Shown in pieces: positions 1 through 7,731 of a stretch of 64,000 bases of DNA. The notes under the pieces were generated by a model that was not told the DNA's origin, did no database searches, and was given only the letters and a program-made list of their open reading frames with translations. How positions within the stretch are numbered: position 1 is the stretch's first letter; each line of letters begins with the position of its first letter. This DNA is from Haloarculaceae archaeon H-GB1-1 (GTDB lineage Archaea > Halobacteriota > Halobacteria > Halobacteriales > Haloarculaceae), in contig JARUKX010000012.1 in assembly GCA_029688825.1 (NCBI GenBank), positions 1-64,000 on the forward strand, in the 5' to 3' direction. Made by a program: the position numbers and the translations under genes.

Positions 1-769
1 CGAGCAGTTCGCCTGAGCTACGCGACCGACCAACGGGAGTGAGCGGTTTTTCGTCACCGGAGGACGGTCCGCTCACACCGCTCGCGGCTGCGCCTTCCGT
101 GCTCTCGTTTGCCTCGCGAGCTATTCACCGCTCCACCGAGACGCTACGCGTCTCGCTCGGCTCACGAGCACCACGTTTTTCGACGAGTGATGGCGAGCGA
201 AGTGAGTCACCCGAGGAGAAAATGGTGGTCGCGGGTGGTGCCTGAACTGACCGAACTGGGAGCCCGAGTATATGATTGTATGTCGAATGGATAGAGAACC
301 AAGCAGAAGCCTGTCTATTCGACGGCCTCAATTCGATCTCCCGAGTTTTTCTGGTCGTATAGCAGTGGTGCTGCCACTATAGCGCCCAGAGACGAACTGT
401 TCGCGTCCAACCGTCGAAACCACGACGCTACCAGCCGACGGTACCTCGATGCCGGTCATTTTCCGGCGTGAAGGCAGACGGAGCCCCGGTAGAGCGTCGG
501 AACGAACAGTCTGCGAACCCAGCGTCGAGGGCGCAGTCTTGGAGGGGCGCCATCGATTGGGTCCGGACAAGTAACTATTCTGTATACTATATATATCAGA
601 TATATACTCGCCGGTCGAGGCCGTGGCTGGGGCAGTACTGTCGGCACTCGAACGACGAGACACAGGGACGGAACTGCCGAAGACGATCCGGCGAGATGTG
701 CCGAAGGCCGACCTCCGACGTATCGACGACGATGTCGCTCTCAGCGACTGGCTCGTCGGTGAAAACCCA
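1..769. other. Gene-poor region
   Basis: I see no convincing complete gene before position 623. The stretch holds short inverted repeats (for example GTGAGCGG at 39-46 against CCGCTCAC at 69-76) and an AT-rich palindrome at 590-606. A reading frame on the minus strand (about 328-460) has plausible codon use but no recognisable family. The region may be decayed accessory DNA; see the tRNA-Leu 3'-end repeats further right. Confidence 0.5.
590..606. promoter_or_regulatory. AT-rich palindrome, probable TATA/promoter
   Basis: A perfect palindrome, TATATATC-A-GATATATA, lies in an otherwise GC-rich stretch. It sits 17-33 bp before the GTG at 623, which is where a haloarchaeal TATA box would serve a leaderless transcript. 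It could be a bidirectional TATA element or an operator overlapping one. Confidence 0.4.
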
Positions 770-1000
770 TCAGAGATGGTGGACGTGATAGTAGTCGGTG
801 AACTTGACGAGTTCGCATTCCTCGAAGCCGGCAGCGACGTCGGCGGAGACCCGCCCGCCGCCGCGACTTGTCAGCTCTGGAAGTTGATCCTGGACCGCCG
901 GTTCGAGTTCGTCGAAATGCTGGACCGTCGCGTCGTTCGGCACGGTGCCAGCCTGTTGGAGGACGATTCTCGGAGTCATGCGTGTCATTGTCACACTTAG
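623..1000 (+). CDS. Doubtful ORF, possible gene remnant
   Basis: This 125-codon frame with a GTG start lies just after the AT-rich palindrome at 590-606. The first 50 or so codons look like real haloarchaeal coding sequence: acidic, many Asp/Arg, G/C-ending codons. From 770 onward it is antisense to the better-supported small gene at 770-988, so the second half is probably not a protein. I do not recognise a family. It may be a gene whose 3' part was lost, or not a gene at all. Confidence 0.22.
   Translation: MAGAVLSALERRDTGTELPKTIRRDVPKADLRRIDDDVALSDWLVGENPSEMVDVIVVGELDEFAFLEAGSDVGGDPPAAATCQLWKLILDRRFEFVEMLDRRVVRHGASLLEDDSRSHACHCHT
770..988 (-). CDS. Small conserved haloarchaeal-type protein
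   Basis: A 72-residue acidic protein with no membrane segment. It starts MTRMTPRIVLQQ and ends with a segment rich in Tyr and His (FTDYYHVHH). I chose the ATG at 988 because TATA-like CTTATA (1007-1012, minus strand) lies about 20-25 bp upstream, which fits a leaderless transcript; the ATG at 979 is an alternative. The pattern 'VPxDATVxHFDEL' reminds me of short conserved hypothetical proteins of Halobacteria, but I cannot name the family or a function. Confidence 0.55.
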   Translation of the reverse strand: MTRMTPRIVLQQAGTVPNDATVQHFDELEPAVQDQLPELTSRGGGRVSADVAAGFEECELVKFTDYYHVHHL

Positions 1001-1108
1001 TGGTCGTATAAGTTTTGTGCTGGAGCACTGGAGAGGTTCAGCGGAGAACACGGGGGAGAAATCGCCACCCCTGGAGAGTTTGTGACTCGGTAGCATATTC
1101 CCATAAAC

Positions 1109-1117
1109 AATTATTAT
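1109..1117 (+). promoter_or_regulatory. TATA box of the small zinc-finger gene
   Basis: AATTATTAT lies 23-31 bp before the ATG at 1140, with no ribosome binding site between them. This fits a leaderless haloarchaeal transcript. Confidence 0.45.
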
Positions 1118-1139
1118 GTACCCTGTCCTACTCTTGTGT

Positions 1140-1259
1140 ATGGCGACACGCCAGTCGACATCGCCGACGTATCACACGTGCAGCTGTGGTGACCAGTTCG
1201 ACACCACGGAGGAACTCCTCGCACACGCACGGAACGAACACGGACTCAGTGTATTCTGA
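1140..1259 (+). CDS. Very small C2H2-like zinc-finger protein
   Basis: A 39-residue protein. Residues 14-34 hold Cys-X-Cys (CSC) followed by the finger-like segment GDQFDTTEELLAHARNEH, with His at 29 and 34. This is a single C2H2-type zinc finger making up nearly the whole protein. Such stand-alone fingers are common in Halobacteria; their targets are mostly unknown. The first Cys pair is spaced by one residue, not two, so zinc geometry may be unusual. A TATA box at the right distance supports expression. A separate two-motif zinc protein occurs at 29152. Confidence 0.6.
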   Translation: MATRQSTSPTYHTCSCGDQFDTTEELLAHARNEHGLSVF

Positions 1260-1338
1260 GTAGACTGGCTGAACCGCGCGAACCAAGAAGGAACCTCCGC
1301 GACTTGTTCGACCCTTTCCGGTAGTTACAGGGCTGCTA

Positions 1339-2592
1339 TCACGACGGGACTGGCACGAAGTAGGTCCCGAACTCACCCGTCGAGTAGGTGAACGTGATGA
1401 CGAACCAGTCCTGGTCGCTGATGTCTGCATTGGTCTTCGTCGGACCAGACGTGAACTCCAGTTTCACCGGAGTGTGTGTCTTGTTCCCCGGCAGATTGAT
1501 GCGGGGGCTCAACTCGGCGAAGTCCCCCCGGAACGCCAACGAGGCCGACGTGGTACCTCCCGAGTCCTGCAGATCCGCGTTGTCGGGTACCTTCCCACCG
1601 GAGTTGGCGTCCTGATAGAAGTTGATCCTGGCGTCGACGATCTCGATGTCCTGGTTCCCCGTGTTGTTGAGGTTCAGCGTGACGATGTGGCTATCTCCGC
1701 CCGAGCCGACTGTCTCGTTGACGAGCGCGATGTCGCCCGGTGCGGCAGGATTGATCTCGTCGTTGACTCCACCAGCCTCGACGTCTGCGTTGGCTGCTTC
1801 ACCGGCACCGACGGCGGTGCACTTCACGGTGTACGTGTTCGTCTTCAGTTGGACGTCGACGGCGCTCGGCTGCGTCCCATTCGCCGTGACGGTGTCGACG
1901 TTCGATTGATCGGCCAACAGGTCCTGCCACGTCGACGCCGAGAGCGCCGTCGGAATGGTGAGTTTCGGCGTTGCCGAGACCTTTTTCTCGCCGGTCTGGT
2001 CGCCCTGGAGGTCGAAGCCGACCGACGAGCCGCTCGTCTTCGAGACGTTGCCCACGAGCGGAAGGAGGTTGATGGTCTTGTCCCGGATCAGCGCCTGTTC
2101 GCTCTCGACGAGCACTCGCCCGTCGGCAGTCTCACGGTAGAGGACTGTGTTCTCGTAGGTGATCGGCTGTACGCCGGTCAGATAATTGTAGTTCGGTTTG
2201 TAGGTGATCGACTTCGAGGTGGCCTGGTCGCCGATGCCACAGACCTTCGTTTCGTTGATGCCCGTCACCGAGACTTCGCCCGTTCCGGCGGTGTCGGTGA
2301 ACAGTTGTCCCTGCGGTGGCGGCCCGTTCACACCGATGGCACGCGCGGGATAGTGCGTCCCCAACCGAACCTGGACGCCGACGAGGTTGTTCGTCTCCCC
2401 GACAGAGATGATCGCGTTCCGGAGATTCTGCATGTCCTCACGGACGTCCTGGTAGTTCTGGAGTTCGACAGCGCGGTTCTGGGCAGGGACGATGCTGACC
2501 TGATAGATCATGAACATGATGACCAGAACCCCGAAGATCAACACCGCGCCGAGAACGACGCTCACGCCCCTGTCGTCGCCGCGCAAGTCCAT
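1339..2592 (-). CDS. Pilin-like secreted protein (DUF7289-type)
   Basis: A 417-residue protein with an N-terminal type IV pilin-like signal: MDLRGDDRGVSVV followed by a hydrophobic helix (residues about 9-30) and then a long polar domain rich in Thr, Asn and Val. This 'RGVS' plus helix layout is the class III signal cut by prepilin peptidase PibD in archaea. The whole resembles the haloarchaeal DUF7289 group, which is larger than true pilins. I chose the ATG at 2592; the frame stays open upstream but that part overlaps the tRNA. It probably faces the outside of the cell. No pilus assembly genes (pilB/pilC) are nearby, so its partner machinery is elsewhere. Confidence 0.7.
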   Translation of the reverse strand: MDLRGDDRGVSVVLGAVLIFGVLVIMFMIYQVSIVPAQNRAVELQNYQDVREDMQNLRNAIISVGETNNLVGVQVRLGTHYPARAIGVNGPPPQGQLFTDTAGTGEVSVTGINETKVCGIGDQATSKSITYKPNYNYLTGVQPITYENTVLYRETADGRVLVESEQALIRDKTINLLPLVGNVSKTSGSSVGFDLQGDQTGEKKVSATPKLTIPTALSASTWQDLLADQSNVDTVTANGTQPSAVDVQLKTNTYTVKCTAVGAGEAANADVEAGGVNDEINPAAPGDIALVNETVGSGGDSHIVTLNLNNTGNQDIEIVDARINFYQDANSGGKVPDNADLQDSGGTTSASLAFRGDFAELSPRINLPGNKTHTPVKLEFTSGPTKTNADISDQDWFVITFTYSTGEFGTYFVPVPS

Positions 2593-2668
2593 AGCCAGAC
2601 AAGGAATTCGACCGACTTTAACGTATGCCCAGCGCGACAGCTCTTCGATTCGTTCGTCGTCGAACGGT

Positions 2669-2744
2669 TGCGAGGGAAGACCGCTCCGAGGCGGGCTTCC
2701 GGCACTGTTTGCGAGGGCCGTAGTGGCCAACAGTGCGAGGGAAG
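2669..2744. repeat. Partial copies of tRNA-Leu 3' end (att-like)
   Basis: The last bases of the tRNA-Leu gene (TGCGAGGGAAG, 2734-2744 on the plus strand) occur again as an 11-base exact match at 2669-2679. A shorter copy, TGCGAGGG, lies at 2710-2717. Repeats of a tRNA 3' end just downstream of the tRNA are what site-specific integrases leave behind. The matches are short, so chance or tRNA duplication decay is possible. Confidence 0.4.
2702..2736. repeat. Inverted repeat at tRNA-Leu 3' end
   Basis: GCACTGTT at 2702-2709 pairs with AACAGTGC at 2729-2736. The 8-bp stem encloses 19 bases and runs into the tRNA 3' end. On the minus strand it would form just past the tRNA, so it could help end transcription or guide 3' processing. 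Confidence 0.35.
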
Positions 2745-2817
2745 GGATTTGAACCCTTGGACCCCTACGGGAGCGGATCTTGAGTCCGCCGCCGTTTCCA
2801 GGCTTGGCTACCCTCGC
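2734..2817 (-). tRNA. tRNA-Leu (anticodon CAA)
   Basis: An 84-nt class II tRNA read on the minus strand. The acceptor arms GCGAGGG and CCCTCGC pair (2811-2817 with 2735-2741), with an unpaired A discriminator at 2734. The T-arm GGGTTCAAATCCC is present. The anticodon loop CTCAAGA gives anticodon CAA, decoding UUG, and there is a long variable arm, as expected for leucine. CCA is not encoded. I see no intron. Confidence 0.92.
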
Positions 2818-2870
2818 ACGCGTGTTCACGTCCGCGAGGGTCGCTCTAAAGGATTCCGAAACCGCTACAC

Positions 2871-3326
2871 TCAGTCGACCCCGGGAGCCTGTCGGCCCGT
2901 CATCTCCTCGACGACGAGCTGGTACCATCTGGGATCGAGGTCGGCGGTTTCGGTCTCGAAGATGGATAGCGATACGGCGGTCGCGAAGGGGGCGAACACG
3001 CCGGCAGCGTCGACGGCCTCGGGCGTGTCGTCGGGAATCTCTTCGAGCGACCCCGACAGCACCACGCTTCGCCAGTCGTCCGGACCCTGCCAGTCGTAGG
3101 CGCAGAGGCTCGCTGCATCGCTTTCCTCGACATAGTCGCGTTTCTTACTGTCGTGATGGAAGACTAACTGCAGGATACAGCGACGCTCGGCGGGGTCATA
3201 GCCGAACGAGACGGGGATTCCGTACGGGACGTCCCCGCCGAACGACAGCACGCCGTGCCCGTGACTGCTCAGGAACGCCGCCAGTTCCTCGGCGTCCATC
3301 TCGACGCCGAGCGGGTCGGTTGTCAT
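2871..3326 (-). CDS. Pyridoxamine 5'-phosphate oxidase-fold protein
   Basis: A 151-residue protein that fits the PNPOx-like split-barrel flavin-binding family. The N-terminal part ([16 protein letters not shown] then [10 protein letters not shown]) is the usual first strands, followed by an [15 protein letters not shown] segment and a core strand [10 protein letters not shown]. Haloarchaea have many such small proteins, thought to bind FMN, F420 or haem; the substrate cannot be told from the sequence. I used the ATG at 3326; a GTG two codons earlier is possible. It is single, next to tRNA-Leu and divergent from the DUF309 gene. Confidence 0.75.
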   Translation of the reverse strand: MTTDPLGVEMDAEELAAFLSSHGHGVLSFGGDVPYGIPVSFGYDPAERRCILQLVFHHDSKKRDYVEESDAASLCAYDWQGPDDWRSVVLSGSLEEIPDDTPEAVDAAGVFAPFATAVSLSIFETETADLDPRWYQLVVEEMTGRQAPGVD

Positions 3327-3437
3327 ACCCACTCAATGGCAAGAACGAGGGATAAGCCCTGTGCAAGGAGCGACGCCGAGTCGGCGTTCGGCGCTCGCAC
3401 CGACGACGTTACCGGACTGGAAGCCGTGAACGGACGT

Positions 3438-3923
3438 ATGGACGACCACACGCGCGACGACTCGGTCGGACCGCCGCCCGACGGCCGGCCCCCGACGGGT
3501 TGGCGAGACGACGGTCAGTGGGAACACGCGACCCTCCGTCGAGCCGTCCTGCATGGCGTCCGCCTGTTCAATTCGGGAGCGTATCACGAGAGCCACGATT
3601 GCTTCGAGGCGGAGTGGTACAATTATGGACAGGGAACCACCGAGTCGAAGTTCCTCCACGGGATGGTGCAGGTCGCCGCGGGCGCGTACAAGCACTTCGA
3701 CTTCGAGGACGACGACGGTATGCGTAGCCTCTTCGAGACGGCGTTTCAGTACCTCCACGGCGTCCCGAACGACTACTACGGGATCGACGTTCTCGGCGTC
3801 AGAACCATGCTCACGAACGCGCGTAATAATCCAGCCGTGTTAGACGGGTGGCAAATCGAACTCGACGGAGAGCGACCGGAAGCGCGACCGGAGGATTACG
3901 AACACGCCGAAAGCCTCGAGTGA
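3438..3923 (+). CDS. DUF309 family protein
   Basis: A 161-residue protein. The DUF309 signature is clear: residues in '[17 protein letters not shown]' followed by '[16 protein letters not shown]'. In this family the conserved His/Glu residues line a helical bundle; some bacterial members are thought to be metal-dependent but function is unknown. An N-terminal tail of about 30 residues rich in Asp and Pro is extra. The frame is open further upstream to 3255, but that overlaps the divergent gene, so I took the ATG at 3438. Confidence 0.8.
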   Translation: MDDHTRDDSVGPPPDGRPPTGWRDDGQWEHATLRRAVLHGVRLFNSGAYHESHDCFEAEWYNYGQGTTESKFLHGMVQVAAGAYKHFDFEDDDGMRSLFETAFQYLHGVPNDYYGIDVLGVRTMLTNARNNPAVLDGWQIELDGERPEARPEDYEHAESLE

Positions 3924-4062
3924 GGCTACTGGCTCACGTCGAAGTCATACGTCTGAAAATGTCATATTTTGCGAGACACAATGCGTAGCGCGTGTTTCGC
4001 GGGCGCTTACGCCGTGAGTTGACCGAGTTCGAGGTGGGTGTCTGATGCGGGGGATCGATCAC

Positions 4063-4344
4063 TCACGCAGGTCGCTCGGCGGCTTCCTGTTCCGTCTCGC
4101 TTTCCGAAGTCGTTCGACCCCTGTAGGTGTTTATCCCGAGCAGGTTGTTGAGCGGGCACTTCTGGGTCGTGCCTGTGACCGTCAGGATCGCGCCGACGAT
4201 TGCGCTCAGGGCAATCACCACCGGCGAGAGGGCGACGACGCCCAACGCCGCCGCCGCTGATACGATGAGCAGTACGGGGCCGACGATCAATCGAAGGAGG
4301 CGGTCCCAGCTACCGACGTTCTTCTCAGAGGGATAGAAACTCAT
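4063..4344 (-). CDS. DUF2892 (YgaP-like) membrane protein
   Basis: A 93-residue protein with two transmembrane helices (about residues 15-37 and 40-60). It has the family marks: an N-terminal 'KNVGSWDRLLRLIVG', and CPLNNLLGINT after the second helix. DUF2892 is the membrane part of E. coli YgaP, where it is joined to a rhodanese domain; here it stands alone. The C-terminal tail is charged (Arg, Glu, Ser, Thr). It may work in sulfur or redox chemistry at the membrane, but no rhodanese gene is near. Confidence 0.8.
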   Translation of the reverse strand: MSFYPSEKNVGSWDRLLRLIVGPVLLIVSAAAALGVVALSPVVIALSAIVGAILTVTGTTQKCPLNNLLGINTYRGRTTSESETEQEAAERPA

Positions 4345-4464
4345 TGTTCTTCACCAGATACGTATAGGCTCGCTGAGGAGATAAAGATAGTAGGCGATTC
4401 TCCGGCCGTGTGTGGAATACAGAGAGGGACTCTGTCGGGACCGGAAACAATACTCTAGCAGGTC

Positions 4465-5010
4465 TCAGATCGGGCATCGCGTTCGAGCGTGTCGGAGTGC
4501 GCGATCGATACGGCGCTCGACGGCAGACACGCCTGCATCGACGGTGTTGCCGAGCAAATTCGCGACGTGCATCGCCCGGGTGAAAGCGACGATGTCTGCC
4601 GCAGTCGCAGGGTCGTAGGCGGCCTCCATCGCTTCCCGCACGTTGGGAGCGGGATCGCCGTCGGTTTCTGCATAGTGCAATGCAAATAGGAGGGCGGGCT
4701 GTTCCGCCTCCGACACCGCCGCTTCGACGTTTGAATCCAGTATCCGGTCGATCGTCTCGTCGTCGATTCCGACGACGCTCGCCACCGACCCGTGGACGCG
4801 CGCACAGTACCGACACTCGTTTGCGGCCGAAACCGTCAACAGGATCTTTTCCCTGAGTCGGTCGTCGACCCTGTTTGCGTAGGTGGCCTCGACGAGCCGA
4901 GGGAGGTTCCGAACGAACCACGAACTACCGACGAGGAGCGAGTGGACGGAGAGCGTCCGCTTACGGAATCCCCCGTCGGTTTCCGATTGCGACAATTCCC
5001 TCTTCTCCAT
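4465..5010 (-). CDS. Carboxymuconolactone decarboxylase/AhpD-like protein
   Basis: A 181-residue helical protein. The AhpD-type active-site motif is present: 'AANECRYCARVHGSVA', giving Cys-X2-Cys with a His three residues on. In AhpD this CXXC pair reduces peroxidase partners; in other members it is a general thiol redox site. The name decarboxylase is inherited from a distant relative and need not apply. The frame runs upstream to 5160 but the ATG at 5010 is the first good start; upstream residues look non-coding. No peroxiredoxin gene is adjacent. Confidence 0.75.
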   Translation of the reverse strand: MEKRELSQSETDGGFRKRTLSVHSLLVGSSWFVRNLPRLVEATYANRVDDRLREKILLTVSAANECRYCARVHGSVASVVGIDDETIDRILDSNVEAAVSEAEQPALLFALHYAETDGDPAPNVREAMEAAYDPATAADIVAFTRAMHVANLLGNTVDAGVSAVERRIDRALRHARTRCPI

Positions 5011-5524
5011 GACGGGCGTTGGCGACGGAAGGGAATAAAGCAGTCGTGAGACGAACAGTCTGCAGCACACCTTCCGAAGCGTATCATTGGCTGTGACTCT
5101 CAACAGGGTCAGGCGATTCGAAATCCGACGGGAGGAACGCCCAAGTGGTTGATTTGGCAAATCGGTGGCTATCCCGTCGGAGAATCAGTTCTTCTGGGTA
5201 TTCGACCGAAGCCAGGCGAGTTGGGCGGCGGCAACGAGCGCGTCGGAGGACGGTGTTTCGTCCACCAGGTCGCCGTATTCGCCGCGGGCGTATGGCTACA
5301 CTGTGTCCCACCAAACGTTCTCGAGTGGCAAGTTCGGCTCGACGGAGCGATGCCGACAGCGGTCGAGAACCACTTTCGATACGCGTCTCGACAGTAGTTA
5401 TTTTGTCTCGCTACAATAAATTATTAGTAGATAGTGTCTGAAAGACGTGTGGGTGCGGGGGTGTCACCCCTTTTCGGCGACCGTATCACGGAGTTCATAT
5501 GGTGGCCACGTCAATACCGGACGA
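5011..5524. other. Intergenic region with gene remnant and hairpin
   Basis: No complete gene. A degraded frame lies at 5185-5373 on the minus strand. An AT-rich run at 5414-5429 (ACAATAAATTATTAG) may be the promoter of the peptidase gene at 5525. It is followed by a short perfect palindrome GGGGTG-T-CACCCC (5458-5470) and four T residues, which would be in the leader of that gene. Confidence 0.45.
5185..5373 (-). pseudogene. Degraded coding remnant with in-frame stop
   Basis: From a GTG at 5373 the minus frame reads as haloarchaeal-like protein with good codon use. It is broken by TAG at 5296-5298 and ends at TGA 5185-5187. The part after the first stop reads PYARGEYGDLVDETPSSD followed by a helix-like ALVAAAQLAWLRSNTQKN. 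The composition (Asp/Glu and Ala rich, G/C-ending codons) suggests a once-functional gene. I do not recognise the family, and the call may be wrong. Confidence 0.3.
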
Positions 5525-6340
5525 ATGCGCGTCGAACAGTTAGGGGATGGACCGCCGGAGGTGGCTGTGGTCGGCGGTATCCACGGCGACGAACCGTGTG
5601 GCGTTCACGCGGTCGAGACGATACTCGACGAGGAACCGGACGTCGACCGGCCGGTAGCGTTCGTCATCGCGAACGAAGCAGCGCGTGCGAACGGGGTCCG
5701 ATACGTCGAGGAGGACCTGAACCGCTCGTTCCCTGGAGAGCAGGGAAGCGACGTCCACGAGCGGGCGCTGGCAGCTGAGCTCGACTCCCTCATCGCCGAC
5801 TGCGACACGCTGGCCCTTCACTCGACACAGTCGTATCGGGGTGCGTTCGCGCTGGTTTCCGGCGTCGGTTCCTACGAGCGAACTGTCTGTCCCGCGCTCT
5901 CGGTCGACTCCGTCGTCGAGACTTCGGGGTTCACCAACGGTCGTATCTTCGCGTCCGCACCGCGGACGGTCGAGGTCGAGTGTGGCTATCAGGGCTCCGA
6001 GACGGCCGCGGAGAACGCCGTCCAGTTGACCCGCGAGTTCCTGGCCGCGACGGGAGTCCTTCCGTCGGCGTCGGAGACGGACATCGAGGCGTCGCTCCCG
6101 GTGTTCGACCTCGGGGAGCGAATCCCCAAGCCGTCGGGCGAGAGCTACGAGGTGTACGTCGAGAACTTCGAGCGCGTCCCCGCTGGGGAGGCATTCGCGG
6201 CCGTCGACGGTGAGAAACTCACCGCGGACGAGACGTTCTACCCGGTGTTGCTGTCTGCGTACGGCTACGAGAACCAGTTCGGATATGCGGCGACGCACGC
6301 GGAGAGCCTCGACGTCTCCGCCGCGGAACAGTCCATCTGA
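5525..6340 (+). CDS. Succinylglutamate desuccinylase/aspartoacylase-type metallopeptidase
   Basis: A 271-residue protein of the M14-like AstE/AspA family of zinc hydrolases. Zinc ligands are visible: His and Glu in 'GGIHGDEPCG' near the N-terminus and His in 'LALHSTQSY'. 'EEDLNRSFPG' is the family's Asn-Arg substrate-binding motif. It should cut an acyl group or amide from a small amino-acid derivative; which one is unknown. The start at 5525 was chosen because family members begin just before the first strand (MRVEQLGDGPP). No arginine-degradation genes are next to it. Confidence 0.82.
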   Translation: MRVEQLGDGPPEVAVVGGIHGDEPCGVHAVETILDEEPDVDRPVAFVIANEAARANGVRYVEEDLNRSFPGEQGSDVHERALAAELDSLIADCDTLALHSTQSYRGAFALVSGVGSYERTVCPALSVDSVVETSGFTNGRIFASAPRTVEVECGYQGSETAAENAVQLTREFLAATGVLPSASETDIEASLPVFDLGERIPKPSGESYEVYVENFERVPAGEAFAAVDGEKLTADETFYPVLLSAYGYENQFGYAATHAESLDVSAAEQSI

Positions 6341-6358
6341 GACGCCCCCGCAGTGGGA

Positions 6359-6814
6359 TTACTCGTCGTCGGCCTGTGGCTCGAACTCGACGAGCGTGAG
6401 GTCACGGTCGAGCATGCAGTGATCGTGTGGCGGGTCGCCCACCACGTCGTCGATGCGGTACTCCCTGTCGAACTCCACGCCGGCGGGCTCGCAGTACTCG
6501 TGGCTCGGACAGCCAGTGTATGGACACGGTCCCTCCAGGGACGCTTTGCTCCCGGCGTAGGCGCTCTTGGACGCGACGTTGGCGACCATCGGCGCTGACT
6601 CGACTTCGACGGCTGTCACGCCGGAGTCGTGGACGCCGCACTCGAGGGTGCTCGCGTTCTCTCTGATCGACGTCACTCGGTATTTGTGACCCTCGGTCAG
6701 GTTGAGACACTGATCGCGATAGGGGCAGTCCTCACAGGCAGCGGCCTCCCCCTGATAGACGAATTCCCTGCCGACCTCGGCCAACCGCGTCCCGATGAGC
6801 GTCACCTGTGACAT
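6359..6814 (-). CDS. UPF0179 family protein
   Basis: A 151-residue protein typical of archaeal UPF0179. It has a cysteine-rich layout: CEDCPYRDQC in the N-terminal half, a single Cys in LECGVHD, and CPYTGCPSHEYC in the C-terminal half. This strongly suggests two metal or iron-sulfur sites. Function is unknown. TATA-like sequence (GCTTAAT, about 6838-6844) lies about 27 bp before the ATG at 6814, so the message is probably leaderless and its promoter lies at the 3' end of the gene at 6840. Confidence 0.88.
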   Translation of the reverse strand: MSQVTLIGTRLAEVGREFVYQGEAAACEDCPYRDQCLNLTEGHKYRVTSIRENASTLECGVHDSGVTAVEVESAPMVANVASKSAYAGSKASLEGPCPYTGCPSHEYCEPAGVEFDREYRIDDVVGDPPHDHCMLDRDLTLVEFEPQADDE

Positions 6815-6839
6815 ACCAGCGGCTAGTACCTCGCGGCGA

Positions 6840-7223
6840 TTAAGCTTCCCGGCCCGTGATTTCGTCGAGTTTCTCGAAGTACTCGGGACGCGGAACCTGA
6901 TACAGGTCGCGGTAGTCGATCTCACCGCGGGCGAACTGACTCGCGAGTTCGCAGGCACCCTCGACGGCCGCGGCTCGGCTATCGTACCGTTCGGGCGAGC
7001 GGTCGACCTCGGGTTCGAGGTAGAGCGTCACGAACCACGGATCCGTCGGGCGTGTCTGCGTGCCCGGTTGTCGACGCCGACGTCCTTTCGTCAGGTAGAT
7101 CGTCGGGAGACACGGCGCGGGAAACGAATGGGTATCGAAGACGTCCGGCCGGAACGTCAACACGCTCTGCTGGGGCTCGTCGCTCCAGACGACCCATCCC
7201 TCGGGTAGCGAATCGAAACTCAC
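6840..7223 (-). CDS. Haloarchaeal DUF5820-type protein
   Basis: A 127-residue soluble protein starting 'MSFDSLPEGWVVWSD', with a strand-rich first half (VLTFRPDVFD, LPTIYLTKG) and a helical C-terminal half (YDSRAAAVEGACELASQFARG). From memory this matches DUF5820, a family seen mainly in Halobacteria; function unknown. It lies 25 bp upstream of the UPF0179 gene on the same strand, but that gene seems to have its own TATA box. A TATA-like TGATAAT lies about 25 bp before the ATG at 7223. Confidence 0.65.
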   Translation of the reverse strand: MSFDSLPEGWVVWSDEPQQSVLTFRPDVFDTHSFPAPCLPTIYLTKGRRRRQPGTQTRPTDPWFVTLYLEPEVDRSPERYDSRAAAVEGACELASQFARGEIDYRDLYQVPRPEYFEKLDEITGREA

Positions 7224-7291
7224 AGCGAACCCTACCCGACGGTCGATTATCAGTGTCGCGGTCGGGACTGCACCCGATGATTTACACGAAG

Positions 7292-7300
7292 GTATATAAA
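7292..7300 (+). promoter_or_regulatory. TATA box, candidate prkA promoter
   Basis: GTATATAAA is the best match to a haloarchaeal TATA box in this region. Start of transcription would be expected near 7322-7328. Two other TATA-like sites follow at 7413 and 7433. Confidence 0.4.
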
Positions 7301-7561
7301 CTAAGTGACCGCGTCAGAGACTCTCAAACGAGGACTAATCGCCGGATGGAACGGAGTTCGGGACTCTCCATTTAAGTGCTTTAAGTCGGCATTACTTCGG
7401 AAGGGGGCCAACGCTTATATGGACTGGGACCCATTATATTAAATAGTATCGGTGGGTTCCCCGCCAATACGACGCCACCGCCCATCACGACTCCGTAGCA
7501 CGGTCGTGGGGTGGTAAGATAAAACATGGCATGCACGAACGTTCATCGACGCAGTCTGCGG

Positions 7562-7582
7562 GGTCTCGCTCGTAGCGAGACC
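7562..7582 (+). repeat. Perfect hairpin in prkA leader
   Basis: GGTCTCGCT-CGT-AGCGAGACC is a perfect 9-bp stem with a 3-base loop. It lies about 150 nt before prkA and after all candidate TATA boxes, so it would be part of the mRNA leader. Confidence 0.5.
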
Positions 7583-7731
7583 GACTGGGTCTGGACGCGT
7601 TCGTGGATGACCTTCTGGGGCAACTGCAACACCGAAACTCGCGAGCGACAGTACGGATCCGTTCGTGATCGACCGTCTCGAAGCCGAGACAGCACGCACG
7701 TTCAGGTACGACGTGAACAGTCCACGATAGT

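Larger units (their letters stand above)
7224..7731. other. Long leader/promoter region of the prkA operon
   Basis: About 500 bp with no convincing gene. It has three TATA-like elements on the plus strand: GTATATAAA (7292-7300), GCTTATAT (7413-7420) and ATTATATTAAAT (7433-7444). It also has a strong hairpin at 7562-7582. Whichever TATA is used, the prkA message has a 5' leader of some 250-400 nt, unusual in an archaeon where most messages have little or none. Confidence 0.5.

Noticed and set aside
1-16. Possible 3' end of an upstream gene
   Set aside because: The frame GAG CAG TTC GCC TGA could end a plus-strand gene, but four codons are not enough to support a feature.
1474-3099. 541-codon plus-strand ORF
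   Set aside because: It is antisense to the pilin-like gene, the tRNA-Leu and the PNPOx-like gene. Composition is that of a GC-rich shadow (runs of Arg and Val-Asp) and no family is seen.
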